A program made the translations under genes and the position numbers. Positions 1 to 7,784 of a stretch of 64,000 nucleotides of DNA are shown here, piece by piece. Origin of the DNA: Azotobacter chroococcum (GTDB lineage: Bacteria > Pseudomonadota > Gammaproteobacteria > Pseudomonadales > Pseudomonadaceae); assembly GCF_004339665.1 (NCBI RefSeq), contig NZ_SMMU01000002.1, positions 124,001-188,000 on the forward strand. The letters are read 5' to 3'. The notes beneath the pieces were generated by a model. It had not been told where the DNA came from. It ran no database searches and worked only from the letters and a program-made list of their open reading frames with translations. Position 1 is the stretch's first letter. Each line of letters starts with the position of its first letter.

Positions 1-2
1 GC

Positions 3-173
3 TGCCTCAGTCAGTGGGGTGCTCGTCGAGGTGCCGTCATCGGCTGGATCGCCTTCTTCACCCGCGGCGTCACGGCCCGCCACGGCCACTCCCTGCTCTG
101 GTTACCTTGTCGGTACACAGGCACAGGGCAGGGGGCCGGTACGGCGAGTGGCGGCCCGTGGCGCAGGCGGTAG
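3..173 (+). CDS. possible C-terminal end of an unidentified protein (partial)
   Basis: One frame is open from the left edge to a TAG at 171-173. Its translation has a short hydrophobic stretch (around VIGWIAFF) followed by a basic, Gly-rich tail. The beginning lies outside the window and I recognise no family. The tail composition could also be non-coding high-GC sequence read in an open frame. From here to 318 I see no other gene; 174-318 would carry the promoter and leader of the next gene. Confidence 0.2.
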   Translation, partial: CLSQWGARRGAVIGWIAFFTRGVTARHGHSLLWLPCRYTGTGQGAGTASGGPWRRR

Positions 174-318
174 TGACGTACAGGGTTGAAAGCCGCACAA
201 TACCGTCCAATTGCTAGGGTTGGCTTGGCCGCCTTGGCGCCGATCAGTGCAGATGACGAACCGTTTTCAGTCTTTCCATGTATCCATTCCTTCTGCCAGC
301 CCAGGATAATCTCCTCCC

Positions 319-1203
319 ATGCATATGCGCCTGATGCTGCTGGGGGGCGGCAGTGCCCTGGGGCGGGCCCTGATCCACCTGGGCGCCGAGGCCGACATCA
401 GCTTCCTGGCTCCCCGTCCGCCGGAGCAGGGCTGGGATTCGGCCAGCCTGACCCTTCTGCTCGACGAGACCCGGCCCGATGCGCTGGTCAATCTCGCCTA
501 CTACCACGACTGGTTTCAGGCCGAGACCCTCGAGGCCGCGCGTCTGGCGACCCAGGAGCGCGCCACCGAGCGTCTCGCCGAACTTTGCCAGCATCATCAG
601 ATCATCCTGCTGCAGCCTTCCAGCTATCGGGTCTTCGACGGTACCCGAGCCACGGCCTACGGCGAAAAGGACGAGCCCATGCCGCTCGGGCTGCGCGGGC
701 AGTCCTTGCTGCGCATCGAGCAGGGCGTGCGCTCGATCTGTCCCCGCCATGTGCTGCTGCGTTTCGGCTGGCTCTACGACGACAGCCCCGACGGGCTGCT
801 CGGGCGTTTTCTCCTGCGTGCCGAACGGGAAAGCGTGCTGGCGCTTGCCGACGACCGACGCGGCAACCCGACGCCGGTGGACGATGCCGCGCGGGTGATG
901 CTCGCCGTGCTGAAGCAGCTGGACTGCCGGGCGCCGCTGTGGGGTACCTACCACTATGGCGGGCACGAGGCGACCACTGCTCTGGCATTCGGCCAGGCGG
1001 TCCTTGGCGAAGCGCGCGTCCACCGTCGGCTGGCCGTCGAGGACATCCAGGCCCAGCCGCACGCGGCGAGTCCGGATGCGGCCGAAGAGCCGCAGCATGC
1101 GGTGCTATCCTGCAAGAAGATTCTCAACACCTTCGGCATCAAGCCACGCGCCTGGCGCGCCGGTTTGCCGAGCCTGCTGGATCGCTATTATCGCCATGTC
1201 TGA
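319..1203 (+). CDS. RmlD-like sugar-nucleotide-binding reductase
   Basis: A 294-residue protein of the extended short-chain dehydrogenase family, closest in form to dTDP-4-dehydrorhamnose reductase (RmlD). The N-terminus carries a Rossmann-type glycine motif (LMLLGGGSALGRAL, residues 5-18). An S-Y-R-V-F-D stretch near residue 102 and a later LLRFGWLYD segment are typical of RmlD folds. The canonical YxxxK catalytic pair is not evident, so enzymatic activity is uncertain and a binding or degenerate role is possible. It overlaps the following epimerase gene by 8 bases, so the two are probably translated together. The same pair lies beside oprG in P. aeruginosa. Substrate unknown; a role in surface polysaccharide is inferred only from family. 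Confidence 0.8.
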   Translation: MHMRLMLLGGGSALGRALIHLGAEADISFLAPRPPEQGWDSASLTLLLDETRPDALVNLAYYHDWFQAETLEAARLATQERATERLAELCQHHQIILLQPSSYRVFDGTRATAYGEKDEPMPLGLRGQSLLRIEQGVRSICPRHVLLRFGWLYDDSPDGLLGRFLLRAERESVLALADDRRGNPTPVDDAARVMLAVLKQLDCRAPLWGTYHYGGHEATTALAFGQAVLGEARVHRRLAVEDIQAQPHAASPDAAEEPQHAVLSCKKILNTFGIKPRAWRAGLPSLLDRYYRHV

Positions 1204-2134
1204 TCTGCCCGTTCTGGTCACCGGTGGGGCCGGCTTCATCGGCTCGCATCTGGTCGATGCGCTGCTCGCCAGGGGATATTCCGTGCGCGTGCTGGACAAC
1301 CTGTCGAGCGGCAAGCCGGGCAATCTGCCGCTCGGCGATCCTCGCCTCGAACTGGTCGAGGGGGATGTCGCCGATGCCGGCCTGGTGCGGGACATCATGG
1401 TCGGCTGCGGCGCGGTGGTCCATCTGGCCGCCGTGGCCTCGGTGCAGGCCTCGGTGATCGATCCGGTGGGGACCCACCGGAGCAATTTCATCGGCACCCT
1501 GAATGTCTGCGAGGCGATGCGCGAGCATGGCATCAGGCGTGTACTGTTCGCCTCCAGCGCCGCGGTCTACGGCAACAACGGGGAAGGGGAGGCCATCGAC
1601 GAGGACACGCCGAAGGCGCCACTCACCCCCTATGCGGCGGACAAGCTGGCCAGCGAGCATTACCTTGACTTCTATCGCCGCCAGCACGGGCTGGAGCCGG
1701 CGATCTTCCGCTTCTTCAATATCTACGGGCCGCGGCAGGATCCTTCGTCACCCTATTCGGGGGTGATCAGCATCTTCACCGAGCGGGCCGCCAAGGGCCT
1801 TCCGATCACCCTGTTCGGCGATGGCGAGCAGACCCGCGATTTCGTTTATATCGCCGATCTCATCGGGGTGCTGCTACAAGCCCTGGAGGCGCCGCAGGTC
1901 CTGCCCGGAGCGGTGAATGTCGGCTTGAACCGCAGCCTCAGCCTGAACCGGCTGCTCGAGGAAATCTCGGCGCTGTTCGGCGGTTTGCCGGAGGTGCGCC
2001 GGGAGGCTGCGCGTCCCGGCGATATCCGTCACTCGCGGGCGGACAACCGGCGCCTGATGGAGCGCTACCGGTTGGCCGAGCCGACGTCGATGGCTGCCGG
2101 CCTGGCCTGTCTGCTGGGGCGTGCACGGCCCTGA
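1196..2134 (+). CDS. NAD-dependent nucleotide-sugar epimerase/dehydratase
   Basis: A 312-residue extended SDR protein of the UDP-glucose 4-epimerase/GalE group. Visible motifs are the NAD-binding GGAGFIG (residues 10-16), the LAAVASV segment after strand 4, the Ser-rich SSAAVYG strand, the catalytic YAADK (Y-x3-K), and the NIYGPRQ substrate-site motif. Length is normal for the family. It would interconvert nucleotide sugars in the cytoplasm, probably for LPS or exopolysaccharide; the sugar cannot be read from sequence. The start ATG lies inside the 3' end of the RmlD-like gene. The gene ends 47 bases before a hairpin terminator shared with the convergent oprG copy. Confidence 0.88.
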   Translation: MSDLPVLVTGGAGFIGSHLVDALLARGYSVRVLDNLSSGKPGNLPLGDPRLELVEGDVADAGLVRDIMVGCGAVVHLAAVASVQASVIDPVGTHRSNFIGTLNVCEAMREHGIRRVLFASSAAVYGNNGEGEAIDEDTPKAPLTPYAADKLASEHYLDFYRRQHGLEPAIFRFFNIYGPRQDPSSPYSGVISIFTERAAKGLPITLFGDGEQTRDFVYIADLIGVLLQALEAPQVLPGAVNVGLNRSLSLNRLLEEISALFGGLPEVRREAARPGDIRHSRADNRRLMERYRLAEPTSMAAGLACLLGRARP

Positions 2135-2179
2135 TGGCCGGTGCTGGAGGTGGCTTTTATGGTGCCGCGGGGAGTGACA

Positions 2180-2850
2180 AACGAAAAAGGCGCCCGGTTG
2201 GCGCCTTTTTCGTTGCTGGGGCTGGTTCAGAACTTGTAGCCCAGGGCGACCATGTAGACCCAGGGGTTGACGTCCACGTCGACGGTGACTTTGCTGTCGT
2301 TCAGGTAGGTGGTGGCCTTGGTTTCGATGTCGATGTAGCGCACCTGGGCGTTGAGCATGAGGGTGTCGGTCAGCATGTAGTCCACGCCGATCTGCGCGGC
2401 CAGGCCGACGGAGTTCTGCATGTCCAGGCCGCTGAAGCCCTTGCCTTCGGCGGCCTTGCCCAGCTTGGTCTCGAAGATGTAGGTGTAGTTGACGCCTACC
2501 CCGACGTAGGGCTGGATGGTGGCGTTGGGCGACAGCGGGTAGTAGACCAGGCTGACGGTCGGCGGCAGCTGCTTGAAGTCGCCGAGGCGGCCGTCCAGGT
2601 TGCCGGGGAGGCCCTTGCCTTTCACTTCGTGGGTGAAGGGAGTAGCAGCCAGGTATTCGATGCCGACGTGGTCGGTCAGCATGTAGAGGTAGTTCAGACC
2701 GAGCTGGGTATCACTGTCGAGGGTGGCCTTGGTACCGGAGAGCTTGCCGGCGCCGGCGAGGCGGATGTCCTCGCTGTCTTCGCGCGGGTCGACGGTGACC
2801 GCACCGGCCCGCAGGATGATGTCGCCGCGCTCGTGCGCAGTGGCATAGGG
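2180..2850. repeat. long direct repeat, copy 1 (terminator plus oprG body)
   Basis: About 671 bases appear identical to 3367-4037, offset 1187. The unit starts at the terminator hairpin and runs through the whole mature coding part of oprG. It stops inside the signal-peptide codons; outside these limits the two neighbourhoods differ. Confidence 0.9.
2181..2213. terminator. bidirectional Rho-independent terminator
   Basis: A near-perfect inverted repeat, AAAAAGGCGCC / GGCGCCTTTTT, with a five-base loop. It has a T-run on either strand, so it can stop both the epimerase operon (+) and oprG copy 1 (-). An identical copy lies at 3368-3400 because the repeat unit includes it. Confidence 0.9.
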
Positions 2851-2901
2851 GGCTGCCAGAGCCATGGTAACCAGGGAAAGGGCGAACAGTGAGTTACGCA
2901 T
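2227..2901 (-). CDS. oprG: outer membrane porin OprG (OmpW family), copy 1
   Basis: A 224-residue OmpW-family protein: an eight-stranded outer-membrane beta barrel, in P. aeruginosa called OprG and linked to uptake of small amino acids and to anaerobic, iron-rich growth. A signal peptide (MRNSLFALSLVTMALAAPYATA) precedes mature HERGDIILRAG. The end, YMVALGYKF, is the usual terminal beta-signal with C-terminal Phe. The mature protein is identical to copy 2; only the signal peptide differs. The promoter to its right carries a near-consensus ANR box. It is convergent with the epimerase operon and shares its terminator. Length fits P. aeruginosa OprG (about 232 residues). Confidence 0.93.
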   Translation of the reverse strand: MRNSLFALSLVTMALAAPYATAHERGDIILRAGAVTVDPREDSEDIRLAGAGKLSGTKATLDSDTQLGLNYLYMLTDHVGIEYLAATPFTHEVKGKGLPGNLDGRLGDFKQLPPTVSLVYYPLSPNATIQPYVGVGVNYTYIFETKLGKAAEGKGFSGLDMQNSVGLAAQIGVDYMLTDTLMLNAQVRYIDIETKATTYLNDSKVTVDVDVNPWVYMVALGYKF

Positions 2902-2963
2902 GGTCTTGCTCCTAAAGGCCCCACAGGTTTGTTGGCCTTTAATATGTTTGGTTCTTGGGGCTC

Positions 2964-3004
2964 ATATTAGGCTGCTCGTGCCGGGCTGTTTTGATTCAAC
3001 TCAA
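2964..3004 (-). promoter_or_regulatory. ANR-type promoter of oprG copy 1
   Basis: On the minus strand a -10 (TAATAT, 2964-2969) is preceded by an FNR/ANR-like box at 2991-3004 (TTGAGTTGAATCAA on the minus strand), with 9 of 10 consensus half-site bases. Centre-to-centre distance is 31 bp, which puts the box near -41, the classic class II activator position. The promoter of copy 2 has exactly the same spacing. Confidence 0.65.
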
Positions 3005-3126
3005 TAAATAATGGCCACTATGTTCATGCCAATTATTGGGGGGCTGAGTGATTGTTTGAGTGCGCTTGACTCATGTCAAAAGGGGCAGGGCCGGCCTGCC
3101 GGACGGTCTTTGCTGCTGGCTGTTGT

Positions 3127-3140
3127 TTGATTTGGATCAA
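3127..3140. promoter_or_regulatory. perfect ANR/FNR box
   Basis: TTGATTTGGATCAA matches the TTGAT-N4-ATCAA consensus exactly. It lies 226 bases upstream of the oprG copy 1 start, too far for class II activation of that promoter, so its target is unclear. Confidence 0.6.
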
Positions 3141-3238
3141 GGCCATGTTCTGGGCATGGTTCCCTGCTTCCCGGATTGAATTGAGGGAGAGTTTGTACTG
3201 ATGTTTGTCGGAAAAGGCTCTTCGAGGTGAGGGGTTCT

Positions 3239-3252
3239 TTGATCTGTATCAA
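3239..3252. promoter_or_regulatory. second perfect ANR/FNR box
   Basis: TTGATCTGTATCAA matches the consensus exactly. It lies 112 bp from the box at 3127-3140, between the two oprG copies. No plus-strand gene follows before the terminator at 3368. The 2902-3367 interval otherwise holds no convincing gene. Confidence 0.6.
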
Positions 3253-3366
3253 TGCGTGGATAAGAAGTGTGGGGGCTGGTCGCTGAGGGGGCAGAAGAGG
3301 ACGCTGGCAAGAGGTCGGGCCATGCTGCAGCTCTGCTGTCGTGCTGCGTTGTGCGGAGGTGGCAGC

Positions 3367-4037
3367 AACGAAAAAGGCGCCCGGTTGGCGCCTTTTTCGT
3401 TGCTGGGGCTGGTTCAGAACTTGTAGCCCAGGGCGACCATGTAGACCCAGGGGTTGACGTCCACGTCGACGGTGACTTTGCTGTCGTTCAGGTAGGTGGT
3501 GGCCTTGGTTTCGATGTCGATGTAGCGCACCTGGGCGTTGAGCATGAGGGTGTCGGTCAGCATGTAGTCCACGCCGATCTGCGCGGCCAGGCCGACGGAG
3601 TTCTGCATGTCCAGGCCGCTGAAGCCCTTGCCTTCGGCGGCCTTGCCCAGCTTGGTCTCGAAGATGTAGGTGTAGTTGACGCCTACCCCGACGTAGGGCT
3701 GGATGGTGGCGTTGGGCGACAGCGGGTAGTAGACCAGGCTGACGGTCGGCGGCAGCTGCTTGAAGTCGCCGAGGCGGCCGTCCAGGTTGCCGGGGAGGCC
3801 CTTGCCTTTCACTTCGTGGGTGAAGGGAGTAGCAGCCAGGTATTCGATGCCGACGTGGTCGGTCAGCATGTAGAGGTAGTTCAGACCGAGCTGGGTATCA
3901 CTGTCGAGGGTGGCCTTGGTACCGGAGAGCTTGCCGGCGCCGGCGAGGCGGATGTCCTCGCTGTCTTCGCGCGGGTCGACGGTGACCGCACCGGCCCGCA
4001 GGATGATGTCGCCGCGCTCGTGCGCAGTGGCATAGGG
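3367..4037. repeat. long direct repeat, copy 2 (terminator plus oprG body)
   Basis: Second copy of the 671-base unit described at 2180-2850. The boundary again falls inside the signal-peptide codons. Confidence 0.9.
3368..3400. terminator. Rho-independent terminator of oprG copy 2
   Basis: Same hairpin as at 2181-2213 (AAAAAGGCGCC / GGCGCCTTTTT). It stops minus-strand transcription from oprG copy 2 before it enters the copy 1 control region. Confidence 0.88.
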
Positions 4038-4094
4038 AGCTGCCAGGGCCATGCCGACCAGGGAAAGGGCGAAGAGGGATTTGAACTTGGCCAT
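3414..4094 (-). CDS. oprG: outer membrane porin OprG (OmpW family), copy 2
   Basis: A 226-residue OmpW-family barrel whose mature part is residue-for-residue the same as copy 1. The signal peptide is different (MAKFKSLFALSLVGMALAAPYATA). The start ATG at 4094 is chosen because a GGGAG ribosome site precedes it by about 7 bases and the signal peptide begins there; the frame stays open far upstream but without coding character. It has its own terminator and its own ANR-type promoter. Either copy could be the ancestral one; identity of the bodies with different flanks suggests recent duplication or gene conversion. Confidence 0.93.
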   Translation of the reverse strand: MAKFKSLFALSLVGMALAAPYATAHERGDIILRAGAVTVDPREDSEDIRLAGAGKLSGTKATLDSDTQLGLNYLYMLTDHVGIEYLAATPFTHEVKGKGLPGNLDGRLGDFKQLPPTVSLVYYPLSPNATIQPYVGVGVNYTYIFETKLGKAAEGKGFSGLDMQNSVGLAAQIGVDYMLTDTLMLNAQVRYIDIETKATTYLNDSKVTVDVDVNPWVYMVALGYKF

Positions 4095-4131
4095 GGCGAA
4101 CTCCCGAAGAAGTATTTGCGTGTTGGAGTTG

Positions 4132-4172
4132 ATATTAATAACTCCCGTCAGGCCGGTTTTGATTTGCCTCAA
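4132..4172 (-). promoter_or_regulatory. ANR-type promoter of oprG copy 2
   Basis: A -10 (TAATAT on the minus strand, 4132-4137) and an ANR-like box at 4159-4172 (TTGATTTGCCTCAA on the plus strand, one mismatch) are again 31 bp apart centre to centre. The predicted start of transcription is near 4125, giving a leader of about 31 bases. Confidence 0.65.
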
Positions 4173-4275
4173 TAAAGCTCTTGGTTCCACTTTACTTTGG
4201 ATGGGTGGATGAAAAGTGATTGTCTGCGAAAGGGAGATGAGGATTTTAAGTTGTTGGAAAGATAACTTTTGCGAG

Positions 4276-4317
4276 CGGCAAAGTTTGCCTGGCAAATAAT
4301 TCCTGTGAACTTTGCCG
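4276..4317. repeat. inverted repeat in the oprG-DUF3450 intergenic region
   Basis: Ten-base arms CGGCAAAGTT (4276-4285) and AACTTTGCCG (4308-4317) around a 22-base AT-rich spacer. It could be a stem-loop or a two-site operator. The 4095-4685 interval also has a small hairpin GGCCTG-TTG-CAGGCC at 4556-4570. I see no gene in it. Confidence 0.45.
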
Positions 4318-4617
4318 GGAGAGTTGTCATTATCAAAAAATATCGACGGATGACAGAAGGGAAGAGCGGGAGCAGGGTTTCCTGCTGCTAGTGCATGAGG
4401 CGGAAATGATCTTCCGATGTCGACAGAGGATAGGTTGTCCGGCCGCACCCATGTTGACCTGGCGCAAGAAAAGTTCCGTGACATTCTTGGTTTTCTGAAA
4501 AATTGTGACGCAGTTCGCGCGAAGCGGCGTCCTCCCCCGAGAGACCAAGGGGGGCGGCCTGTTGCAGGCCGGCCTGGAGGCTCTTTCCAGAGCGCTGCCA
4601 GGCTTTTACAGGTTGCC

Positions 4618-4646
4618 TTGAGTGGCTTTTTTGCAGGTGATAATTT
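4618..4646 (+). promoter_or_regulatory. possible sigma-70 promoter of the TonB-type operon
   Basis: TTGAGT (4618-4623) and TAATTT (4641-4646) are spaced 17 bp, about 40 bases before the first start codon of the operon. The match is moderate. No convincing full Fur box is present nearby. Confidence 0.35.
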
Positions 4647-4685
4647 TTCTCTTTTGTGATCTGTGCCTTGTTGAGGACGCCCCGT

Positions 4686-5456
4686 ATGAACCCTTATCCC
4701 CACCGCCTGCTGACAGTAGTCTTGCTGCTGGCCAGCTTGCCGCTGTCGGCGGCGTCGCTGGATGCTGCGCTGGATGAAAGCCAGCGTCTGGCCGAGGAGG
4801 CGAAGGCCTCGCAAGGCCGTATCGACGCGCTGGACGATGCCAGTCGGGACATGCTCAACGAGTACCGCGCCGCGATCCAGCAGGCCGAGGCCTTGAAGGG
4901 CTACAACGCGCAGATGCGCGAAATGACCGCCGCCCAGAGCAAGGAGCTGGCCGGTTATCAGCAGCAGCTGGACGGCATCGAGCGCACCCAGCAGACGGTG
5001 GCGCCGCAGATGCAGCGCATGGTCGAGGTGCTCGGCGAATTCATCGCGGCTGACCTGCCGTTCCTCCCGGAGGAGCGCGGCGACCGTCTGGCGCAGTTGC
5101 AGGAGCTGTTGCCGCAGCCGAATGTCTCCCTGGCCGAGAAGTACCGGCGGATCCTCGAGGCCTACCAGATCGAGAGCGACTATGGCCACACCCTCGAGGC
5201 TTGGCGGGGCGAGCTGCAGGCAGAGGGCGGCCTGCGCAGCGTCGAGTTCTTCCGCCTGGGCCGGGTGATGCTTTATTACCAGACCCTCGATGGTCACGAG
5301 AGCGGCTGGTGGAATCCGCAGACCCGCCGCTGGGAGATCCTCGACGGCAGTGCCCGGCGGCCCCTGGCCCAGGCCATCGCCATCGCCCGCCAGCAACAGG
5401 CTCCCGCCTACCTGCACCTGCCCGTCAAGACCCTGGCCCTGGAGGCCAAGCCATGA
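4686..5456 (+). CDS. DUF3450 periplasmic coiled-coil protein of TonB-type operon
   Basis: A 256-residue protein with a clear signal peptide (residues 1-22, MNPYPHRLLTVVLLLASLPL...). A helical, Glu/Gln/Ala-rich region to about residue 110 looks like a coiled coil, and a compact C-terminal part contains the GWWNPQTRRWEIL signature of DUF3450 proteins. It is the first gene of a six-gene operon. DUF3450 proteins are typically encoded beside TtpC-type TonB systems, and a periplasmic role supporting the ExbB/TonB complex is inferred. The ATG at 4686 is preceded by GAGG. Its stop overlaps the next start as ATGA. Confidence 0.85.
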   Translation: MNPYPHRLLTVVLLLASLPLSAASLDAALDESQRLAEEAKASQGRIDALDDASRDMLNEYRAAIQQAEALKGYNAQMREMTAAQSKELAGYQQQLDGIERTQQTVAPQMQRMVEVLGEFIAADLPFLPEERGDRLAQLQELLPQPNVSLAEKYRRILEAYQIESDYGHTLEAWRGELQAEGGLRSVEFFRLGRVMLYYQTLDGHESGWWNPQTRRWEILDGSARRPLAQAIAIARQQQAPAYLHLPVKTLALEAKP

Positions 5457-6805
5457 TTTGCCGTCTCGCCTTCGCCCTTGCCCTAAGCCTGCCGACCCTG
5501 GCCCTGGCCCTGGCGGCGGACTCCTTGAGTCCCGATCAGTTGCTCGAGCGCATCCGCAGCGAGCGTGCCGCCGAGCTCAGTGCCATGGCCGAGCGGGAAA
5601 AGGCCTTCCTCGCCGAGCGCGGCGAGCAGGCCAGGTTGCTCGCCGCTGCTCGTGCCGAGCTGGATGCGCAGAAGGCCGAGGCCGAGCGCTTGAAGGCCGA
5701 GTTCGACCGGCAGGCGGCCCAGCTGGCCGAGCAGGAAAAACAGCTGGCCCTGCGCGCCGGCAGTTTCGGCGAGCTGTTCGCCGTGGTTCGCCAGAGCGCC
5801 GGGGATATCGCCGGGCAATGGCAGGACAGCCTGCTCAATGCGCAGTACCCCGAGCGTCTGGCGCGCCTCAGGACACTGGCGGAAAGCAATGTCCTGCCGT
5901 CCAGCGAGGATCTCGACGGCTTCTGGATGACTCTGCTCGAGGACCTCGCCGCCAGCGGCCGGGTCGAGCGGGTGGAGCTGCCGGTGGTGGGGGCCGACGG
6001 CCGGCGCGCGACACAGCCGGTGCTGCGGGTCGGCACCTTTTCCACCTTCGCCGATACCGGCTTCCTGCGCTACGACGCCGATGCCGGCGAGCTGCTGGTC
6101 GTGCCGCGCCAGCCGGCCGGCGATGGTCTGCTGAAAAGCTATCTGCAGAGCGGCGAGGCCCTCGCCGAGCTGCCCGTCGACGCCTCCCGCGGCACCCTGC
6201 TGGCCCAGCTGCAACGCGAGCCGGGCCTCTGGGATCGCGTCCAGCAGGGCGGTCTGGTCGGCTGGGTAATCCTCGGCCTCGGCGTGCTCGGCCTGTGTCT
6301 CGCCGCCTGGCGGATGATCTACCTCGCTGGCGTGTCGCGCAGCATCAGGGCGCAGCTGCGGGACCTCGGCACTCCCCGCGACGACAATCCCCTCGGTCGG
6401 GTGATCGGCGTGCTCGGGCCGAAGCCGCAGCTGGGCGACCTGGAAACCCTGGAGCTCAAGCTGGACGAGGCGATCCTCCTGGAAGCACCGCCGCTGGAGC
6501 GCGGCCAGGGCCTGATCAAGCTGATCAGCGCCGTGGCTCCGCTGCTCGGTCTGCTCGGCACCGTGACCGGCATGATCGTCACCTTCCAGGCCATCACCCA
6601 GAGCGGCGGCGGCGATTCGCGGCTGATGGCCGACGGCATCTCCCAGGCCCTGGTGACCACCGTGCAGGGACTGGTGGTGGCCATCCCGATGCTGTTCCTG
6701 CACAGCCTGCTGGCCGGCCGCAGCAAGGCGCTGGTCCAACTGCTGGAGCAGCAGAGCGCCGGTCTGGTCGCCCTGCACCTGTCGGGAGTGCCGCGCCGTG
6801 ACTGA
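5453..6805 (+). CDS. long MotA/TolQ/ExbB proton-channel protein (TtpC-like)
   Basis: A 450-residue protein. It has a signal peptide (about residues 1-21), a long periplasmic coiled coil (about 25-110), a mixed region, a first membrane helix near 266-288, then the MotA/TolQ/ExbB channel domain at about 345-440 with the conserved LISAVAPLLGLLGTVTGMI motif. This architecture, an ExbB with a large periplasmic N-terminus, is that of TtpC from Vibrio TonB2 systems, which is required together with ExbB, ExbD and TonB to energise outer-membrane transport. It overlaps its neighbours by 4 and 8 bases, so translation is coupled. Confidence 0.85.
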   Translation: MICRLAFALALSLPTLALALAADSLSPDQLLERIRSERAAELSAMAEREKAFLAERGEQARLLAAARAELDAQKAEAERLKAEFDRQAAQLAEQEKQLALRAGSFGELFAVVRQSAGDIAGQWQDSLLNAQYPERLARLRTLAESNVLPSSEDLDGFWMTLLEDLAASGRVERVELPVVGADGRRATQPVLRVGTFSTFADTGFLRYDADAGELLVVPRQPAGDGLLKSYLQSGEALAELPVDASRGTLLAQLQREPGLWDRVQQGGLVGWVILGLGVLGLCLAAWRMIYLAGVSRSIRAQLRDLGTPRDDNPLGRVIGVLGPKPQLGDLETLELKLDEAILLEAPPLERGQGLIKLISAVAPLLGLLGTVTGMIVTFQAITQSGGGDSRLMADGISQALVTTVQGLVVAIPMLFLHSLLAGRSKALVQLLEQQSAGLVALHLSGVPRRD

Positions 6806-7343
6806 TCCATACATCTATTGGCTGCGCCTGATCGACCGCGGTCATGTGCTGCTCGACTTCATGGCCGCCGGCGGGCCGGAGATGTGGGTTCTGGCGGGAC
6901 TCTGCGTGATCTACTGGACGCTGGTGTTTGAGCGCCTGTGGTTCATGCGCCGGGTATTTCCGCGCTGGGCCGAGGCGCGCCGCGGGGACTGGGGGGTGAT
7001 CAGCCAGCGGCCCGGCACCTGGCAGCGCGCGGTGCGCACCGCCTGGCTGGCCCAGGCCCGGCAGAGGCTCGCCGGCCCCCTGCGCTTCGGCAAGGTCCTG
7101 GTGGCGCTGTACCCGCTGCTCGGTCTGCTCGGTACCGTCAGCGGCATGATCGCGGTGTTCGACGTGCTGGCGCTGAGCGGGGCCGGCAATCCGCGCAGCA
7201 TGGCCGCCGGAGTCTGGCGAGCGACCCTGCCGACCATGGCCGGCATGGTCCTGGCCATTACCGGACTGTTTAGTCTGGCGCGGCTGGAGCGCAGCGCTGA
7301 GCGCATCCTTGAGCAACTGGCCGACCAGTTGCGCCACGATTGA
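6798..7343 (+). CDS. exbB: ExbB-family proton-channel subunit
   Basis: A 181-residue ExbB/TolQ-type inner-membrane protein. Three hydrophobic segments (near residues 22-40, 100-125 and 140-165) and the signature YPLLGLLGTVSGMI are visible. It starts with GTG at 6798 inside the end of the preceding gene. With ExbD it would form the proton-driven motor. At 181 residues it is shorter than E. coli ExbB (244), as in other TonB2-type systems. Confidence 0.88.
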   Translation: MTDPYIYWLRLIDRGHVLLDFMAAGGPEMWVLAGLCVIYWTLVFERLWFMRRVFPRWAEARRGDWGVISQRPGTWQRAVRTAWLAQARQRLAGPLRFGKVLVALYPLLGLLGTVSGMIAVFDVLALSGAGNPRSMAAGVWRATLPTMAGMVLAITGLFSLARLERSAERILEQLADQLRHD

Positions 7344-7370
7344 ACCTGTCCGTTCACGGAGAGATCGACG

Positions 7371-7784
7371 ATGAAGATGCGCCGCCACCATTACCAGCAG
7401 GACGAGGAAGTCGGCATCGATCTGACCCCGATGCTCGATGTGGTCTTCATCATGCTGATCTTCTTCATCGTCACCAGCTCCTTCATCAAGGAGTCCGGCG
7501 TCGAGGTCCAGCGTCCGCAGGCGGATACCGCCAGCCCGCAGGACAAGGGCAACATCCTGATCGCGGTGACCGCCGACGGCCAGGTCTGGATCGACAAGAA
7601 GGCCGTGGACGTGCGCAGCGTGCGCGCCCATGTCGAGCGCCTGCGCGTCGACCAGCCGGAGGGTGTGGTGGTGGTCCAGGCCGACCGCGACGCACGCACC
7701 GGACTGGTCGTGCAGGTGATGGACCAGGCGCGCCAGGCCGGGGTGACCGACGTGGCGTTGGCGGCCGGCACGGGAGCGCCCTGA
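7371..7784 (+). CDS. exbD: ExbD-family motor subunit
   Basis: A 137-residue ExbD/TolR protein with one N-terminal membrane helix containing the essential aspartate (IDLTPMLDVVFIMLIFFIVT, residues 17-36) and a periplasmic domain. The Asp in this helix carries the protons in the family. The stop codon overlaps the TonB start (TGATG). Confidence 0.92.
   Translation: MKMRRHHYQQDEEVGIDLTPMLDVVFIMLIFFIVTSSFIKESGVEVQRPQADTASPQDKGNILIAVTADGQVWIDKKAVDVRSVRAHVERLRVDQPEGVVVVQADRDARTGLVVQVMDQARQAGVTDVALAAGTGAP

Noticed and set aside
3205-3426. Small plus-strand open frame between the oprG copies
   Set aside because: It runs through the terminator hairpin into the 3' end of the oprG repeat and has no good ribosome site.
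4321-4340. TTGTCATTATC as part of a Fur box
   Set aside because: Only about two of three GATAAT-type hexamers can be matched; too weak to call.
4095-5417. An N-terminal extension of oprG copy 2 of over 400 residues
   Set aside because: The frame is open but runs antisense to the DUF3450 gene. The signal peptide and ribosome site mark the true start at 4094.
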